In this document: positions 35,349 to 44,680 of the stretch, piece by piece
Layout of the letters: each line of letters starts with the position of its first letter
Position numbering within the stretch: the stretch's first letter is position 1
DNA from: JBIYSM02 sp044759095
GTDB taxonomy: Bacteria > Bacillota > Bacilli > Brevibacillales > Brevibacillaceae
DNA: 64,000 bases
Assembly: GCF_044759095.2 (NCBI RefSeq)
Contig: NZ_JBIYSM020000003.1
Coordinates: forward strand, 70,091 to 134,090
Reading direction: 5' to 3'
Program-made: the position numbers and the translations under genes
Notes under the pieces: generated by a model
What the model saw: the letters and a program-made list of their open reading frames with translations, nothing else
Told to the model about the DNA's origin: nothing
Databases searched by the model: none

Positions 35349-35478
35349 GTGTGCACCTTCTTATGTTCAATCAGGATCAAGTCGCTTTTTATTTTAACCG
35401 CTCCTTGAAAAATTCACAATCATCACACAGTACGTTCCCGCTGGATATCCTCCCCCGGATGGTGGAAAACCTAACGTC

Positions 35479-36201
35479 ATGATGAAGAAAATAACTGTGT
35501 TCGTTCTGTTTGCCATGACCGCCGTGTTTCCCGCGGCAGCGTCGGTTCCGCTTACGCCAGTGCAAATCCTCATCGACGTCGGACATGGAGGTGTGGATTC
35601 CGGGACGTCGTATCACGACCTGTTTGAGAAGGAAATCAACTTGCAGATAGCGAAGCGTCTCTACCGCCGGTTGTCGGAAGCTGGTTATCGGGTGATGCTC
35701 AATCGTGACCGCGATCAGGCGCTGAGCGATGATAATCAATGGCTGAACAATCCGTCCCGACACAAGCGCGATCTGGCCCAGCGCAAGCATCTGGCCAAGG
35801 AACTGTCGCCGCAGATGATGATCAGCCTGCACGTCAATTGGTCATCTGATCAACAAAGAAGGGGGCCCGTCATCCTTTATCAGGCCAACAACCAGAGTTT
35901 TCTTCTGGCCGACCTGCTGCAACACTCGCTCAATCAGGTATTTGGAACCCGGGACGAACCTGTGCAAGGAAGGTCCTACTACCTGTTGAAACACGAGTAC
36001 TGCCCCACTGTCATCGTGGAAATGGGTTTCATCAGCAATACAAGAGATCGTGCGTTCCTTACCGGGCCGGCAGGACAGAAAAAAATCGCCCAGGCGATCG
36101 CAGACGCCGTGAGCGAATATTTGTTGATTGCGGGCGATCTCCAGCAGAATTCCAGCGAAGAAACCTTGTTGAATAAATTACGGCGTTTCTTCCATCAATA
36201 G
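35479..36201 (+). CDS. N-acetylmuramoyl-L-alanine amidase (Amidase_3)
   Basis: Cleaves the bond between muramic acid and the stem peptide. 240 residues: signal peptide 1-21 (ends PAAAS), then the zinc amidase with ILIDVGHGGVDSGT (first His), FEKEINLQIAKRL (Glu), ISLHVNW (second His) and VIVEMGFISNTRD (catalytic Glu). No separate wall-binding domain. No clear ribosome site, so the start could be 35479 or 35482. The 3' end overlaps the deacetylase gene by 24 bases, tail to tail. Confidence 0.9.
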   Translation: MMKKITVFVLFAMTAVFPAAASVPLTPVQILIDVGHGGVDSGTSYHDLFEKEINLQIAKRLYRRLSEAGYRVMLNRDRDQALSDDNQWLNNPSRHKRDLAQRKHLAKELSPQMMISLHVNWSSDQQRRGPVILYQANNQSFLLADLLQHSLNQVFGTRDEPVQGRSYYLLKHEYCPTVIVEMGFISNTRDRAFLTGPAGQKKIAQAIADAVSEYLLIAGDLQQNSSEETLLNKLRRFFHQ

Positions 36202-36639
36202 CTTTGAGATGGTAACGAACCTTGCTTCCTTCTGAATCCGCGGAATATAGCGGCGCAGAACGGAGGCTGTTTTCTTTCCGGGGGGGCCTACACGGACTTC
36301 TTCACTGCGAAGATCAGTCGTGATTGCGCCCGGACCCAGCCAGGACCGCTTTCCTTTTACGGGCTCCATTGGCAGATCGACAAAGACCTCGTGGTGATTT
36401 CGGTGCGCTATTTCGGCGTCTCGTTTTGTGCTAGGAAGAAACGGCATCACGGCAACGGTCAAGGGTACGGGCATGTTCAGCATCTCTAGCGTTCCCGGCA
36501 TGTTATTGCCAAAGTCGTCAATGACAAACGCCACCCGTTTTTTCAGTGCCTGCTCGTTTGCCGCTGTCAAGGTTGAGGCGCTCTGTACCGATAGGACGAG
36601 GGCCAAAAGGAAGGAGAAGACCGCTTTTGCTTTGCACAT
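36178..36639 (-). pseudogene. Divergent polysaccharide deacetylase with internal deletion
   Basis: YibQ-like family (PF04748). The 153-residue product has a signal peptide, VAFVIDDFGNNM, FLPSTKRDAEIAHRN and SWLGPGAITTDLRSEEVR, then jumps directly to VGPPGKKTASVLRRYIPRI, which in full-length relatives is near the C-terminus after a GH. About 80-90 residues, including most of the catalytic core, are missing in frame, with the junction near 36290 beside a run of seven G. Relatives are about 240-260 residues. ATG at 36639 has GGAGGG upstream. Probably inactive, or a mini-protein; a sequencing or assembly error cannot be excluded. Confidence 0.7.
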
Positions 36640-36791
36640 GGATATAACCCTCCGCAGGTTTTTCCCTAGTTTGTTCATGCGAGGGCATCCTTACGCAGAA
36701 TCAGGCGAAACGCGGGCTTCTTTTTTGCCACGTTCGTCAGGGCTATGGTAAACTGAAAGTTAGCGAATTGTCATGAGAGGGGTCGGAGAGA

Positions 36792-39446
36792 TTGAGTCAT
36801 TTTGTGTTGATTGACGGAAACAGCATCGCCAATCGGGCATTTTACGCGCTGCCGCTGCTGTCCACGTCGGCTGGACTGCACACCAATGCAGTGCTGGGAT
36901 TCACCACCATGCTCCTGAAGGTGCTGGAAGAAATGAAGCCGACCCATATATTGGTGGCGTTTGACGCAGGGAAAGTCGTCTTTCGCCACAGCGAGTTCAC
37001 CGAGTACAAGGCAGGCCGTGCCAAAACACCGCCGGAGCTGTCCGAGCAGTTTCCGCTGATCCGCGAGCTGTTGGACGCTTTTTCCATCCGGCGCTATGAA
37101 TTGGAAGGCTACGAAGCGGACGACATCATCGGAACGCTGACGCTGCACGCAGACCGGAACGGATGGAAGACGACAGTCATTACCGGTGACAAGGACATGC
37201 TGCAGCTTGTCTCTCGGCATGTGTCCGTCGCCCTGACGCGCAAGGGCGTAAGCGAAATGGAACTGTACACTCCGGAAGAAATCAAGCAAAAATACGGGCT
37301 GGCCCCGCATCAGATCATTGACCTGAAGGGTTTGATGGGAGATCCTTCCGACAACATTCCGGGCGTCCCCGGCGTGGGAGAGAAGACGGCTCTCAAGCTG
37401 CTGCATGAATACGGTTCGGTGGAAGAAGTTTTGCAGAACATTGACAAGGTATCGGGGAAAAAGCTGCAGGAAAACCTGCGGGAGAACGTGGAACAGGCCA
37501 AGCTGAGCAAATCGCTGGCCACCATCATGCGAGATGCGCCGGTGGATCTCGACGTGGATACGACGGGTTATCCGGGTTATGAAGCGGCCAAGGTGATCGA
37601 ATTCTTCAAGAAAATGGAGTTCAAGTCGCTGTTGCCAAAGGTGAAGGCGACAGCCCCCAAAGACACCGACAAGCAGGAGGGCAGAGAGTCGGCTTCTTTC
37701 CGCTTCGAGGCAGTAGAGAGCGGGACGACCGTTTCGTACGCCGACAAGCTGACCTCACCGATGAGTCTGTACGTGGAAATGGACGGGGACAACTATCACC
37801 ACGCCCCCATTCTTGGCTTCGGGTTGGCGGCGGAAAACGTATCGCTCTACGTACCCTATGAGGTAGCCAAAGACTGGAAGGAGTTCCGTCAGTGGCTTGC
37901 GGACGCGAGCAAGGAAAAGTGGGTCTTCGACGGCAAGCGGGACACGGTCAGCCTGGCCTGGCACGAGTTTGATCTAAACGGCGTTGGGTTCGACCTCTAC
38001 CTTGCTTCCTATCTGCTCAATGCTGCGGAGAGCGACCCGACGGTTGACGCCGCAGTCAATCCGTACGCCCACATTCAGGTGCTGCCGGATGAGGAAGTGT
38101 ACGGGAAAGGGGCAAAGCGTCTCGTGCCGGAAACGGCTGTGCTGAGTGAGCACGTGGCGAGAAAAGCGGCAGCGATCTGGCAGAGTGTGCCTGCCGTGCG
38201 GGACGAGCTGAAGAAAAACGGACTGGAAGAGCTGCTGGCTGATTTGGAAGCGCCGCTCAGCCTGGTCCTTGCCAAAATGGAAAAACAGGGGATCAAGGTA
38301 AACAGTGAACGCCTGCAGCAAATGGGCGAGGAGCTGGACCGTCAACTGCAGCAGCTGACCGACAAGATTTACGAGCTGGCAGGAACCTCGTTTAATATAA
38401 ACTCGCCAAAGCAGTTGGGTGAGATTCTCTTTGACAAGCTGGACCTGCCTGTGATCAAAAAGACGAAAACCGGGCCGTCCACCAGCGCTGACGTACTGGA
38501 AAAGCTGGCGCCGTACCATCCCATTATTGAAACGATTTTGCATTACCGCCAGCTGGGCAAGCTGCGCTCTACCTACATCGAAGGATTGACAAAAGAGATT
38601 CACTCAAAAACGGGCAAGGTTCACACCCGTTTCAATCAGGCGAGCACGGCAACCGGCCGGCTGTCCAGCACGGAGCCAAACCTGCAGAACATCCCGATCC
38701 GCCTCGAGGAGGGACGCAAGATTCGCGAGGCGTTCATTCCTTCAGAGGAAGGCTGGTACATTCTCGCTGCCGACTACTCGCAGATTGAGCTGCGCATTTT
38801 GGCGCACATTTCAGGAGACCAAAACCTGATTGACGCATTCCGCAAAGGCATGGACATTCACACCCGCACGGCGATGGACGTATTTGGAGTGAAAGAGGAA
38901 GAGGTTACGTCCCTGATGCGACGGCAGGCAAAGGCGGTCAACTTTGGTATCGTTTACGGCATCAGCGACTACGGCTTGTCTCAAAACCTCAACATCACCC
39001 GGAAGGAAGCGGGCGATTTTATCGAACGTTACTTTGATGTCTTTTCCGGAGTGAAGCAATATATGGAGGACATCGTCAAACAGGCGAAGCAGGACGGCTA
39101 TGTTACGACGCTGTTGAACCGCCGCCGCTACCTGCCCGATATTCGCAGCAGCAACTTCAACCTTCGTTCGTTTGCAGAGAGAACGGCGATGAACACGCCG
39201 ATTCAGGGGACGGCCGCGGACATTATCAAGCTGGCGATGATCCGCATGCAGGAGCAGCTGGAGCGAAACGGCCTGCAAAGCCGAATGCTGCTGCAGGTTC
39301 ATGACGAACTGGTCTTCGAGGTGCCGGAATCGGAACTGGAGAAGATGCAGCAGATTGTGCCGGACGTGATGGAACAAGCTTTGGCGCTTGACGTCCCGCT
39401 GAAAGTCGACGTCCACTACGGCCGGACCTGGTATGACGCGAAGTGA
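36792..39446 (+). CDS. polA: DNA polymerase I
   Basis: Gap filling and primer removal. 884 residues: 5'-3' nuclease 1-290 (FVLIDGNSIANRAFYALP, VAFDAGKVVFRH, YEADDIIGT, GDPSDNIPGVPGVGEKTA); a 3'-5' exonuclease-like region 310-470 that lacks the catalytic acid motifs, as in other Bacilli; polymerase 480-884 with DYSQIELRILAH, RRQAKAVNFGIVYG and QVHDELVFEVP. Start is TTG at 36792, with GAGAGGGGTCGGAG upstream. mutM and coaE follow, as in B. subtilis. Confidence 0.97.
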   Translation: MSHFVLIDGNSIANRAFYALPLLSTSAGLHTNAVLGFTTMLLKVLEEMKPTHILVAFDAGKVVFRHSEFTEYKAGRAKTPPELSEQFPLIRELLDAFSIRRYELEGYEADDIIGTLTLHADRNGWKTTVITGDKDMLQLVSRHVSVALTRKGVSEMELYTPEEIKQKYGLAPHQIIDLKGLMGDPSDNIPGVPGVGEKTALKLLHEYGSVEEVLQNIDKVSGKKLQENLRENVEQAKLSKSLATIMRDAPVDLDVDTTGYPGYEAAKVIEFFKKMEFKSLLPKVKATAPKDTDKQEGRESASFRFEAVESGTTVSYADKLTSPMSLYVEMDGDNYHHAPILGFGLAAENVSLYVPYEVAKDWKEFRQWLADASKEKWVFDGKRDTVSLAWHEFDLNGVGFDLYLASYLLNAAESDPTVDAAVNPYAHIQVLPDEEVYGKGAKRLVPETAVLSEHVARKAAAIWQSVPAVRDELKKNGLEELLADLEAPLSLVLAKMEKQGIKVNSERLQQMGEELDRQLQQLTDKIYELAGTSFNINSPKQLGEILFDKLDLPVIKKTKTGPSTSADVLEKLAPYHPIIETILHYRQLGKLRSTYIEGLTKEIHSKTGKVHTRFNQASTATGRLSSTEPNLQNIPIRLEEGRKIREAFIPSEEGWYILAADYSQIELRILAHISGDQNLIDAFRKGMDIHTRTAMDVFGVKEEEVTSLMRRQAKAVNFGIVYGISDYGLSQNLNITRKEAGDFIERYFDVFSGVKQYMEDIVKQAKQDGYVTTLLNRRRYLPDIRSSNFNLRSFAERTAMNTPIQGTAADIIKLAMIRMQEQLERNGLQSRMLLQVHDELVFEVPESELEKMQQIVPDVMEQALALDVPLKVDVHYGRTWYDAK

Positions 39447-39494
39447 CACTCTCCAGGCAACGAAGAGCACACAAACCGAGAGAGGAGGATGGAT

Positions 39495-40322
39495 ATGCCG
39501 GAATTGCCAGAGGTGGAAACGGTTGTCCGCACGCTGAGAAAGCTGGTGCTGGGGAAAACCATGGCGCGGGTGAGCGTCCTTTTGCCGCGGATTATCCGCC
39601 GCCCGGACGACGTGGAAGAGTTTAAGGCGCAGCTGGTCGGACAAACAATTCGCGACATAAAACGGCGAGCGAAGTTTATCCAATTTGTATTGGATCAGGA
39701 CGTATTGATTTCCCACCTGAGGATGGAAGGGCGTTACGGCCTGTATCCGTCCGATGAGCCGGTAGAGAAACACACGCACGTGATTTTTCACTTTACCGAC
39801 GGGACCGAACTGCGCTATCGTGATGTCCGCCAATTCGGCACGATGGACTTGTATCCGCTCGGGACGGAGACAAGCGAAGGACCGCTTGCCAAGTTGGGAG
39901 TGGAACCGCTTGACGAAAGTTTCACAGCCGGATTGTTGCGCAGCATGCTGAAAGGGCGCACGACCAAAATCAAACCGCTTTTGTTGAATCAGGAATTTAT
40001 CGTCGGATTAGGGAATATTTATGTGGACGAATCCCTCTTTAAGGCAGGCATTCACCCCGAACGCCCGGCAGGCAAGCTGACCGCCAAGCAGGTAGGCAAG
40101 CTTCATGAGAGCATTGTGGCAACGCTGTCGGAGGCGGTGGAGCAGGGCGGCAGTTCCATTAAGTCGTATGTAAACGGTCAAGGCGAGATGGGCATGTTCC
40201 AACAATCGCTTCTCGTGTACGGTCGAAAGGGCGAACCTTGCGTCATCTGTGCTACAGAGATCGTACGCACGGTGGTCGGCGGCAGGGGAACGCACATCTG
40301 CCCGAAGTGTCAAAAGAAATAA
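39495..40322 (+). CDS. mutM: Formamidopyrimidine-DNA glycosylase (Fpg/MutM)
   Basis: Removes 8-oxoguanine and nicks the strand. 275 residues; begins MPELPEVETV, where processed Pro2 is the nucleophile and Glu3 is catalytic, which fixes the ATG at 39495 over the earlier ATG at 39489. ISHLRMEGRYGL near 75, a helix-two-turn-helix with GLGNIYVDESLFKAGIHP, and a C-terminal zinc finger CVIC ... CPKC. AGAGAGGAGG upstream. Confidence 0.97.
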   Translation: MPELPEVETVVRTLRKLVLGKTMARVSVLLPRIIRRPDDVEEFKAQLVGQTIRDIKRRAKFIQFVLDQDVLISHLRMEGRYGLYPSDEPVEKHTHVIFHFTDGTELRYRDVRQFGTMDLYPLGTETSEGPLAKLGVEPLDESFTAGLLRSMLKGRTTKIKPLLLNQEFIVGLGNIYVDESLFKAGIHPERPAGKLTAKQVGKLHESIVATLSEAVEQGGSSIKSYVNGQGEMGMFQQSLLVYGRKGEPCVICATEIVRTVVGGRGTHICPKCQKK

Positions 40323-40358
40323 GGATTGCTTCGTAAGAACGGGAGGGTGAATGGGAAG

Positions 40359-40961
40359 ATGATCCTTGGTCTAACGGGAGGAATTGCAACGGGGAAAAGT
40401 ACGGTCTCTGCCATGCTGCGGGAACGGGGCATTCCGGTAATCGACGCCGACTTGATCGCGCGCGAGGTGGTTGAACCCGGCAAGCCAGCCTATGAAGCGA
40501 TTGTGAAGCATTTCGGCAGGGACATTCTCCTGCCAAACGGTGAGATTAACCGCAAGCAGTTGGGCGACATCGTGTTCTCGGATGAAGCGGAGCGGCAAAA
40601 GCTGAACGCCATCGTTCATCCTGAGGTGCGGCGGGTCATGAGGGAAGAGGCGGAACAGTTGGAGCGGAAGGGAGCCGATATTGTCTTTATGGACATCCCT
40701 CTGCTCTTTGAAAGCAAGCTCCAGCACATGGTGGACAAGATCGTGGTCGTCTACGCACCGGCATCGATGCAGCTTACCCGCATGATGGAACGGGATGAAT
40801 TGGACGAAGAACAAGCACACAAACGGCTCAGAGCCCAGATGCCGATCGAGCAGAAAAAAGAACAGGCCGATTACGTCATCGACAATACGGGAACGCGGGA
40901 GGAAACGGAGCGACAAGTGGAGCAGCTGCTCACGGAACTAAAATCGGAGCAGACTCAATGA
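40359..40961 (+). CDS. coaE: Dephospho-CoA kinase
   Basis: Last step of coenzyme A synthesis. 200 residues; MILGLTGGIATGKSTV is the P-loop, VIDADLIAREVV the acid motif, and VYAPASMQLTRMMERD the LID region. ATG at 40359 follows GGGAGGG by 11 bases. Ends in an ATGA overlap with the next gene. Confidence 0.96.
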   Translation: MILGLTGGIATGKSTVSAMLRERGIPVIDADLIAREVVEPGKPAYEAIVKHFGRDILLPNGEINRKQLGDIVFSDEAERQKLNAIVHPEVRRVMREEAEQLERKGADIVFMDIPLLFESKLQHMVDKIVVVYAPASMQLTRMMERDELDEEQAHKRLRAQMPIEQKKEQADYVIDNTGTREETERQVEQLLTELKSEQTQ

Positions 40962-41521
40962 CGAGACGGAAGAGAGCTGTTTTTCTGCTCGCCGTGTTGA
41001 TGACGCTCTTTATGCTGATCAACACGCCGATCGTGTGGAAGTGGATGTATCCGATCAAGTATCAGGAAGAGATCATGGAAGCGTCCCGGCGCTTTCAGGT
41101 GGATCCTTACCTGGTACTCGCCATCATCCGCTCCGAAAGTGCGTTTCGCAGTGACCGCGTCTCCAAAAAAGGAGCCGTCGGCCTGATGCAGATCATGCCT
41201 GACACAGCAGCCTGGATTGTCAGTCAGGCCGATTTTCAGCCCTCGACCGCCAACTATCTTGTCGATCCCAAGATGAACATCCGCATCGGGACGTGGTATT
41301 TGTCGTTTTTGCTGACGAAATTCAACGGCAATTACGTAAAGGCCATCGCCGCTTACAACGCGGGCCCCGGAAAAGTAAACACATGGCTGATCCAGGACCA
41401 GTGGAACGGCACGCGGGAGCGAATCGAGGACATTCCGATCGGGGAAACGCGCCATTACTTGCAGCGAGTTCTTTACTACCACGACCGATACAAAAAAATC
41501 TACGACCATCAGCTGCGCTAA
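40958..41521 (+). CDS. Membrane-anchored lytic transglycosylase (SLT domain)
   Basis: Cleaves glycan strands of peptidoglycan. 187 residues: membrane anchor 7-24, then a C-type lysozyme-like SLT domain with AIIRSESAFRSDRVSKKGAV (catalytic Glu), GLMQIMPDTA and AIAAYNAGPGKVNTWL. ATGA overlap with coaE. A Bacillus relative in the same position after coaE is known (YtaG-adjacent), so this is the core copy. Confidence 0.92.
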   Translation: MTRRKRAVFLLAVLMTLFMLINTPIVWKWMYPIKYQEEIMEASRRFQVDPYLVLAIIRSESAFRSDRVSKKGAVGLMQIMPDTAAWIVSQADFQPSTANYLVDPKMNIRIGTWYLSFLLTKFNGNYVKAIAAYNAGPGKVNTWLIQDQWNGTRERIEDIPIGETRHYLQRVLYYHDRYKKIYDHQLR

Positions 41522-41559
41522 ACCGCCTTCTCTTCGTTCAAAAGAGAGGGCGGTTTTTT
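41521..41559 (+). terminator. Terminator of the polA-slt operon
   Basis: AACCGCC / GGCGGTT outer stem plus TCTCTT / AAGAGA inner stem, followed by TTTT. Confidence 0.85.
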
Positions 41560-41600
41560 GCTGGAAAATCGTCCAAATATTTATTTTTTAGTAAAACACA

Positions 41601-41628
41601 TTGATAATTGTGTCATACTTATTATAAT
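41601..41628 (+). promoter_or_regulatory. gapB promoter with embedded CcpN-type operator
   Basis: TTGATA (41601-41606), 16-base spacer, TATAAT (41623-41628). Within the spacer TGTGTCATACT (41609-41619) matches the B. subtilis CcpN consensus TRTGHYATAYW at all positions. A second, inverted copy with one mismatch is at 41590-41600. CcpN represses gluconeogenic gapB in B. subtilis. Confidence 0.7.
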
Positions 41629-41676
41629 AAAGATAACAGATTAAGTGTAACTTAATTGCAGGAAGGGGATCCCTAT

Positions 41677-42723
41677 ATGACAATCAAAATCGGTATTAAT
41701 GGTTTCGGACGAATCGGACGCATGGTTTTTCGTCGTGCTGTCCAAGACCCCAACATCGAAATCGTAGCGATTAACGCAAGCTATCCCCCTGAAACGCTGG
41801 CTCACCTTCTGAAATACGATACGATCCACGGACGTTTTCATCATAAAGTAGAAGTGCAAGACAACAAAATCATCGTAGACGGCAAGCCGACCCTTGTACT
41901 GTCCGACCGCAACCCGCTCAACCTGCCTTGGGGCGACCTCGGCGTGGAAATCGTCGTGGAAGCGACAGGTAAGTTCAAGGACCGCGAAGGCGCAGGCAAA
42001 CATCTGCAAAGCGGCGCCAAGAAAGTCGTTATCACGGCTCCGGCGAAGGAAGAGGACGTAACGATCGTGATGGGCGTGAACGAGCAGGTGTACGACCACC
42101 AGCAGCACCATATTGTCTCCAATGCTTCCTGCACCACAAACTGCCTGGCACCGGTGGCAAAAGTGCTGCACGAGGCATTCGGCATCGAACAGGGCTTGAT
42201 GACAACCATTCACTCCATCACCAACGATCAGGTGAACATCGACAACCCGCACAAGGATCTGCGCCGTGCCCGCGCTGCCGGCGAGTCGATCATACCGACG
42301 TCGACTGGCGCTGCCCGCGCTGTCGGTAAAGTTCTGCCTGAGCTGAACGGCAAGCTGAACGGCTTCGCCCTGCGTGTACCGACTCCGAACGTCTCTGTCG
42401 TCGACCTGGTCATCAACACCAGAAAGCCGGTTACCGTAGAGGAAGTAAACCGCGTGCTCCGCGAAGCAAGCGAAGGCAGTATGAAAGGCTACATTGAATT
42501 TTGCGACGAGCCGCTCGTTTCCAGCGACTTCAACGGCAACGACCATTCTGCCATCATCGACGGTCTTTCCACTCTGGTGATGGGACAAAACCAGGTGAAA
42601 GTGATTGCCTGGTATGACAATGAGTGGGGCTACTCCTGCCGCGTCGTTGACCTGGTGCGTCACGTCTCTGGGATGAACAATCCTTGCAAAGAAAAAGAAA
42701 CCGCTGCGGCAGCGGCAAACTAA
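41677..42723 (+). CDS. gapB: Glyceraldehyde-3-phosphate dehydrogenase, GapB (gluconeogenic)
   Basis: 348 residues. IGINGFGRIGRMVFRRA is the dinucleotide fold; SNASCTTNCLAPVAKVLH holds the catalytic Cys; WYDNEWGYSCRVVDL is the C-terminal signature. INASYPPETLAHLLKYDTIH after strand 2, without the acidic residue that selects NAD, is typical of NADP-using GapB rather than GapA. ATG at 41677 follows GGAAGGGG. Context polA-mutM-coaE-gapB matches B. subtilis. Ends in an AN-rich tail. Confidence 0.95.
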   Translation: MTIKIGINGFGRIGRMVFRRAVQDPNIEIVAINASYPPETLAHLLKYDTIHGRFHHKVEVQDNKIIVDGKPTLVLSDRNPLNLPWGDLGVEIVVEATGKFKDREGAGKHLQSGAKKVVITAPAKEEDVTIVMGVNEQVYDHQQHHIVSNASCTTNCLAPVAKVLHEAFGIEQGLMTTIHSITNDQVNIDNPHKDLRRARAAGESIIPTSTGAARAVGKVLPELNGKLNGFALRVPTPNVSVVDLVINTRKPVTVEEVNRVLREASEGSMKGYIEFCDEPLVSSDFNGNDHSAIIDGLSTLVMGQNQVKVIAWYDNEWGYSCRVVDLVRHVSGMNNPCKEKETAAAAAN

Positions 42724-42729
42724 TACGAA

Positions 42730-42765
42730 GACCCCTTTTGCGACCAACCAGCAGAGGGGGTTTTG
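42730..42765 (+). terminator. Terminator after gapB
   Basis: ACCCC / GGGGG-type arms around a 20-base loop, followed by TTTTG. Confidence 0.65.
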
Positions 42766-42847
42766 TATTTGGTATTGCCTGCAGAAGAAGCAAAAAATGA
42801 ACTGTGGGTGCCCGTCATCAAGAAAACATAGGCATTTGGCAGAAGAA

Positions 42848-42890
42848 AAACCAGTCTGCGACATGATGTTTCATGTCTTCGACTGGTTTC
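42848..42890 (-). terminator. Two-part hairpin ending the HD-GYP transcript
   Basis: Outer stem AAACCAGTC / GACTGGTTT and inner stem GACATGA / TCATGTC; the A-run on its left is a T-tract on the minus strand. Confidence 0.7.
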
Positions 42891-42914
42891 CTTGTTGTTT
42901 GCGAACAGGTCTTT

Positions 42915-44036
42915 CTACCGATCGGCCACTTCGTTTAACGTAAACAGCTCATCGTCTTCAAAACCGACAATAAACAGGTTCAGCTGCGTTTTCAAATCCA
43001 CTTCAAACGGAAGCCGCACATCGTTGCCCCGGCCGTCCTTCAGGATCCGCACCATGGGGCGCTGGCAATACTCCGGGTCCACCCTGCAGACGACACCGGC
43101 TTCTCCCGTGTTCAGGACCACGGTGCTGCCCAGCGGAAACACGGCGATGTGCTTGCGGAAGGCGTCAACCAAATGATGCTCAAACAGATGTCCGCCGGAG
43201 CCAAGCAGGTATTCCAGCGCATCGTGCGGCATGAACCGCTTGCGCCAGGGGCGCGGAGACGTGAGAGAATCGTACACGTCACAGATCCCTACGATTTGCG
43301 CGTATTCGTGAATCTGCTTGCCTTTGAGTCCCTGCGGATAGCCGCTGCCGTCCAGCCGTTCGTGGTGCTGCAGGGCGACGTGGGCGGAAAGCAGGGAAAG
43401 GTCCCGCTGCTTGCGCAAGAGATTAAATCCGTTCATGGCGTGCTGCTTGGCGATCTCCTGCTCTTCCGCATTCCAGCGCTCCCTTTTTTCCAGGAGTGCT
43501 TGCGGCAGCTCCATTTTGCCGATGTCGTGCAGCATCGCGCCGATCCCTAATTCCATCAGCTGATTCCGGTTGTAGCCGAGCGACATGCCGATCGCCGTGG
43601 CCAAGATGGCCACGTTGACGGAGTGGTGGTAGAGAGAGGGAGAGTTTGTCGAAATGTTGGATAAATGAACAAGCATGTGCTGGTTGCTCATCAGGTCCTC
43701 GAGGATGGAACCGAATACCTGTTGAAACGGTAGTCCCATCTCTTTGACCGATATCTTCCGCGCCAGCTTGTTCGAGTTGGTGATCTGCTTGACTGTCTTT
43801 TCGATTGCCTCCACAGCCACTCTGCGTGTCTCGGGACGAATTAAATCTTCGACAACGATGTCTTGCGTGTGGGGATCGTCAATATATATAGAATCAACAC
43901 CGGAACGAATCAATCCTTGAATCAGCCGTTCCGTCAGTGTCATGCCGCTGCCGAGGAGTACTTTTCCGTCTTCGGATAATATGGTTTTGCCCAGTTTCAT
44001 CCCGGAGCGGGCCTGTCGAATGGAAAGCAGTCGCAT
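42915..44036 (-). CDS. HD-GYP domain protein, probable cyclic-di-GMP phosphodiesterase
   Basis: 373 residues. N-terminal DUF3391-like or unknown region to about 110, then an HD-GYP domain: HHSVNVAILATAIGMSLGY, ligand HD in AMLHDIGKMELP and the motif LQHHERLDGSGYPQGLKG near 240, all metal and GYP residues present. Such proteins break down cyclic di-GMP. A C-terminal beta-rich region (about 300-373) resembles PilZ-like sequence but I am not sure. ATG at 44036 follows GGAGGG. Alone on the minus strand between gapB and nrdR. Confidence 0.9.
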   Translation of the reverse strand: MRLLSIRQARSGMKLGKTILSEDGKVLLGSGMTLTERLIQGLIRSGVDSIYIDDPHTQDIVVEDLIRPETRRVAVEAIEKTVKQITNSNKLARKISVKEMGLPFQQVFGSILEDLMSNQHMLVHLSNISTNSPSLYHHSVNVAILATAIGMSLGYNRNQLMELGIGAMLHDIGKMELPQALLEKRERWNAEEQEIAKQHAMNGFNLLRKQRDLSLLSAHVALQHHERLDGSGYPQGLKGKQIHEYAQIVGICDVYDSLTSPRPWRKRFMPHDALEYLLGSGGHLFEHHLVDAFRKHIAVFPLGSTVVLNTGEAGVVCRVDPEYCQRPMVRILKDGRGNDVRLPFEVDLKTQLNLFIVGFEDDELFTLNEVADR

Positions 44037-44180
44037 AATTTCAATCCCTCCAGCTTCTACCATATCATTGTAGCGCATGGCCCAATCGCAAGAAATAGGT
44101 ACAAGGATTGACTTGACTTCAGCGGTAAAATTGAGGGACACTGAATAAAAGTATTGTCAAAATTGGAGTTGATCCCTCAG

Positions 44181-44666
44181 ATGCGCTGCCCGTTTTGTGA
44201 GTATAATGGGACTAGAGTCCTAGATTCGCGTCCTTTCAATAACAATAAATCGATTCGTCGCCGCCGTGAGTGCGAGGCATGCGAGCGCCGTTTTACCACG
44301 TTTGAGATGGTGGAAGAAACCCCGCTGTTGATCGTCAAAAAAGACGGAACACGGGAAGAATTCAGCCGGGAAAAGGTTCTCCGCGGACTGGTGCGCGCCT
44401 GTGAAAAGCGGCCGGTTTCCCTGGAGATCCTGGAGAATGTGGTGAATGAGATCGAAAAGGAACTGCGCAGCAGCGGCCAGTCGGAAATACCCAGCAAGGA
44501 CGTAGGGGAAAAGGTGATGGAGCGGTTGTACTACGTGGACGAAGTGGCGTACGTGCGCTTCGCATCGGTCTACCGCCAGTTTAAGGACATCAACGTGTTC
44601 ATGCGGGAGCTCGAGGAGCTGTTGGCCCAGGCTCGAAACAGCCCGAACAAGTTTCCGCACAACTGA
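44181..44666 (+). CDS. nrdR: NrdR transcriptional repressor of ribonucleotide reductases
   Basis: 161 residues: N-terminal zinc ribbon beginning MRCPFC, then a second CEAC pair in RRRRECEACERRFTTFE; ATP-cone from about 49 (LLIVKKDGTREEFSREKVLR) senses dATP. ATG at 44181 is fixed by the conserved MRCPFC start, although the ribosome site GGAG is 12 bases away; an upstream frame extension (MSKLELIPQ) is possible but unsupported. Likely targets are the two boxes ahead of nrdJ at 16629-16676. B. subtilis has nrdR (ytcG) just before dnaB. Confidence 0.95.
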   Translation: MRCPFCEYNGTRVLDSRPFNNNKSIRRRRECEACERRFTTFEMVEETPLLIVKKDGTREEFSREKVLRGLVRACEKRPVSLEILENVVNEIEKELRSSGQSEIPSKDVGEKVMERLYYVDEVAYVRFASVYRQFKDINVFMRELEELLAQARNSPNKFPHN

Positions 44667-44680
44667 GGAGGGCATTTCAG

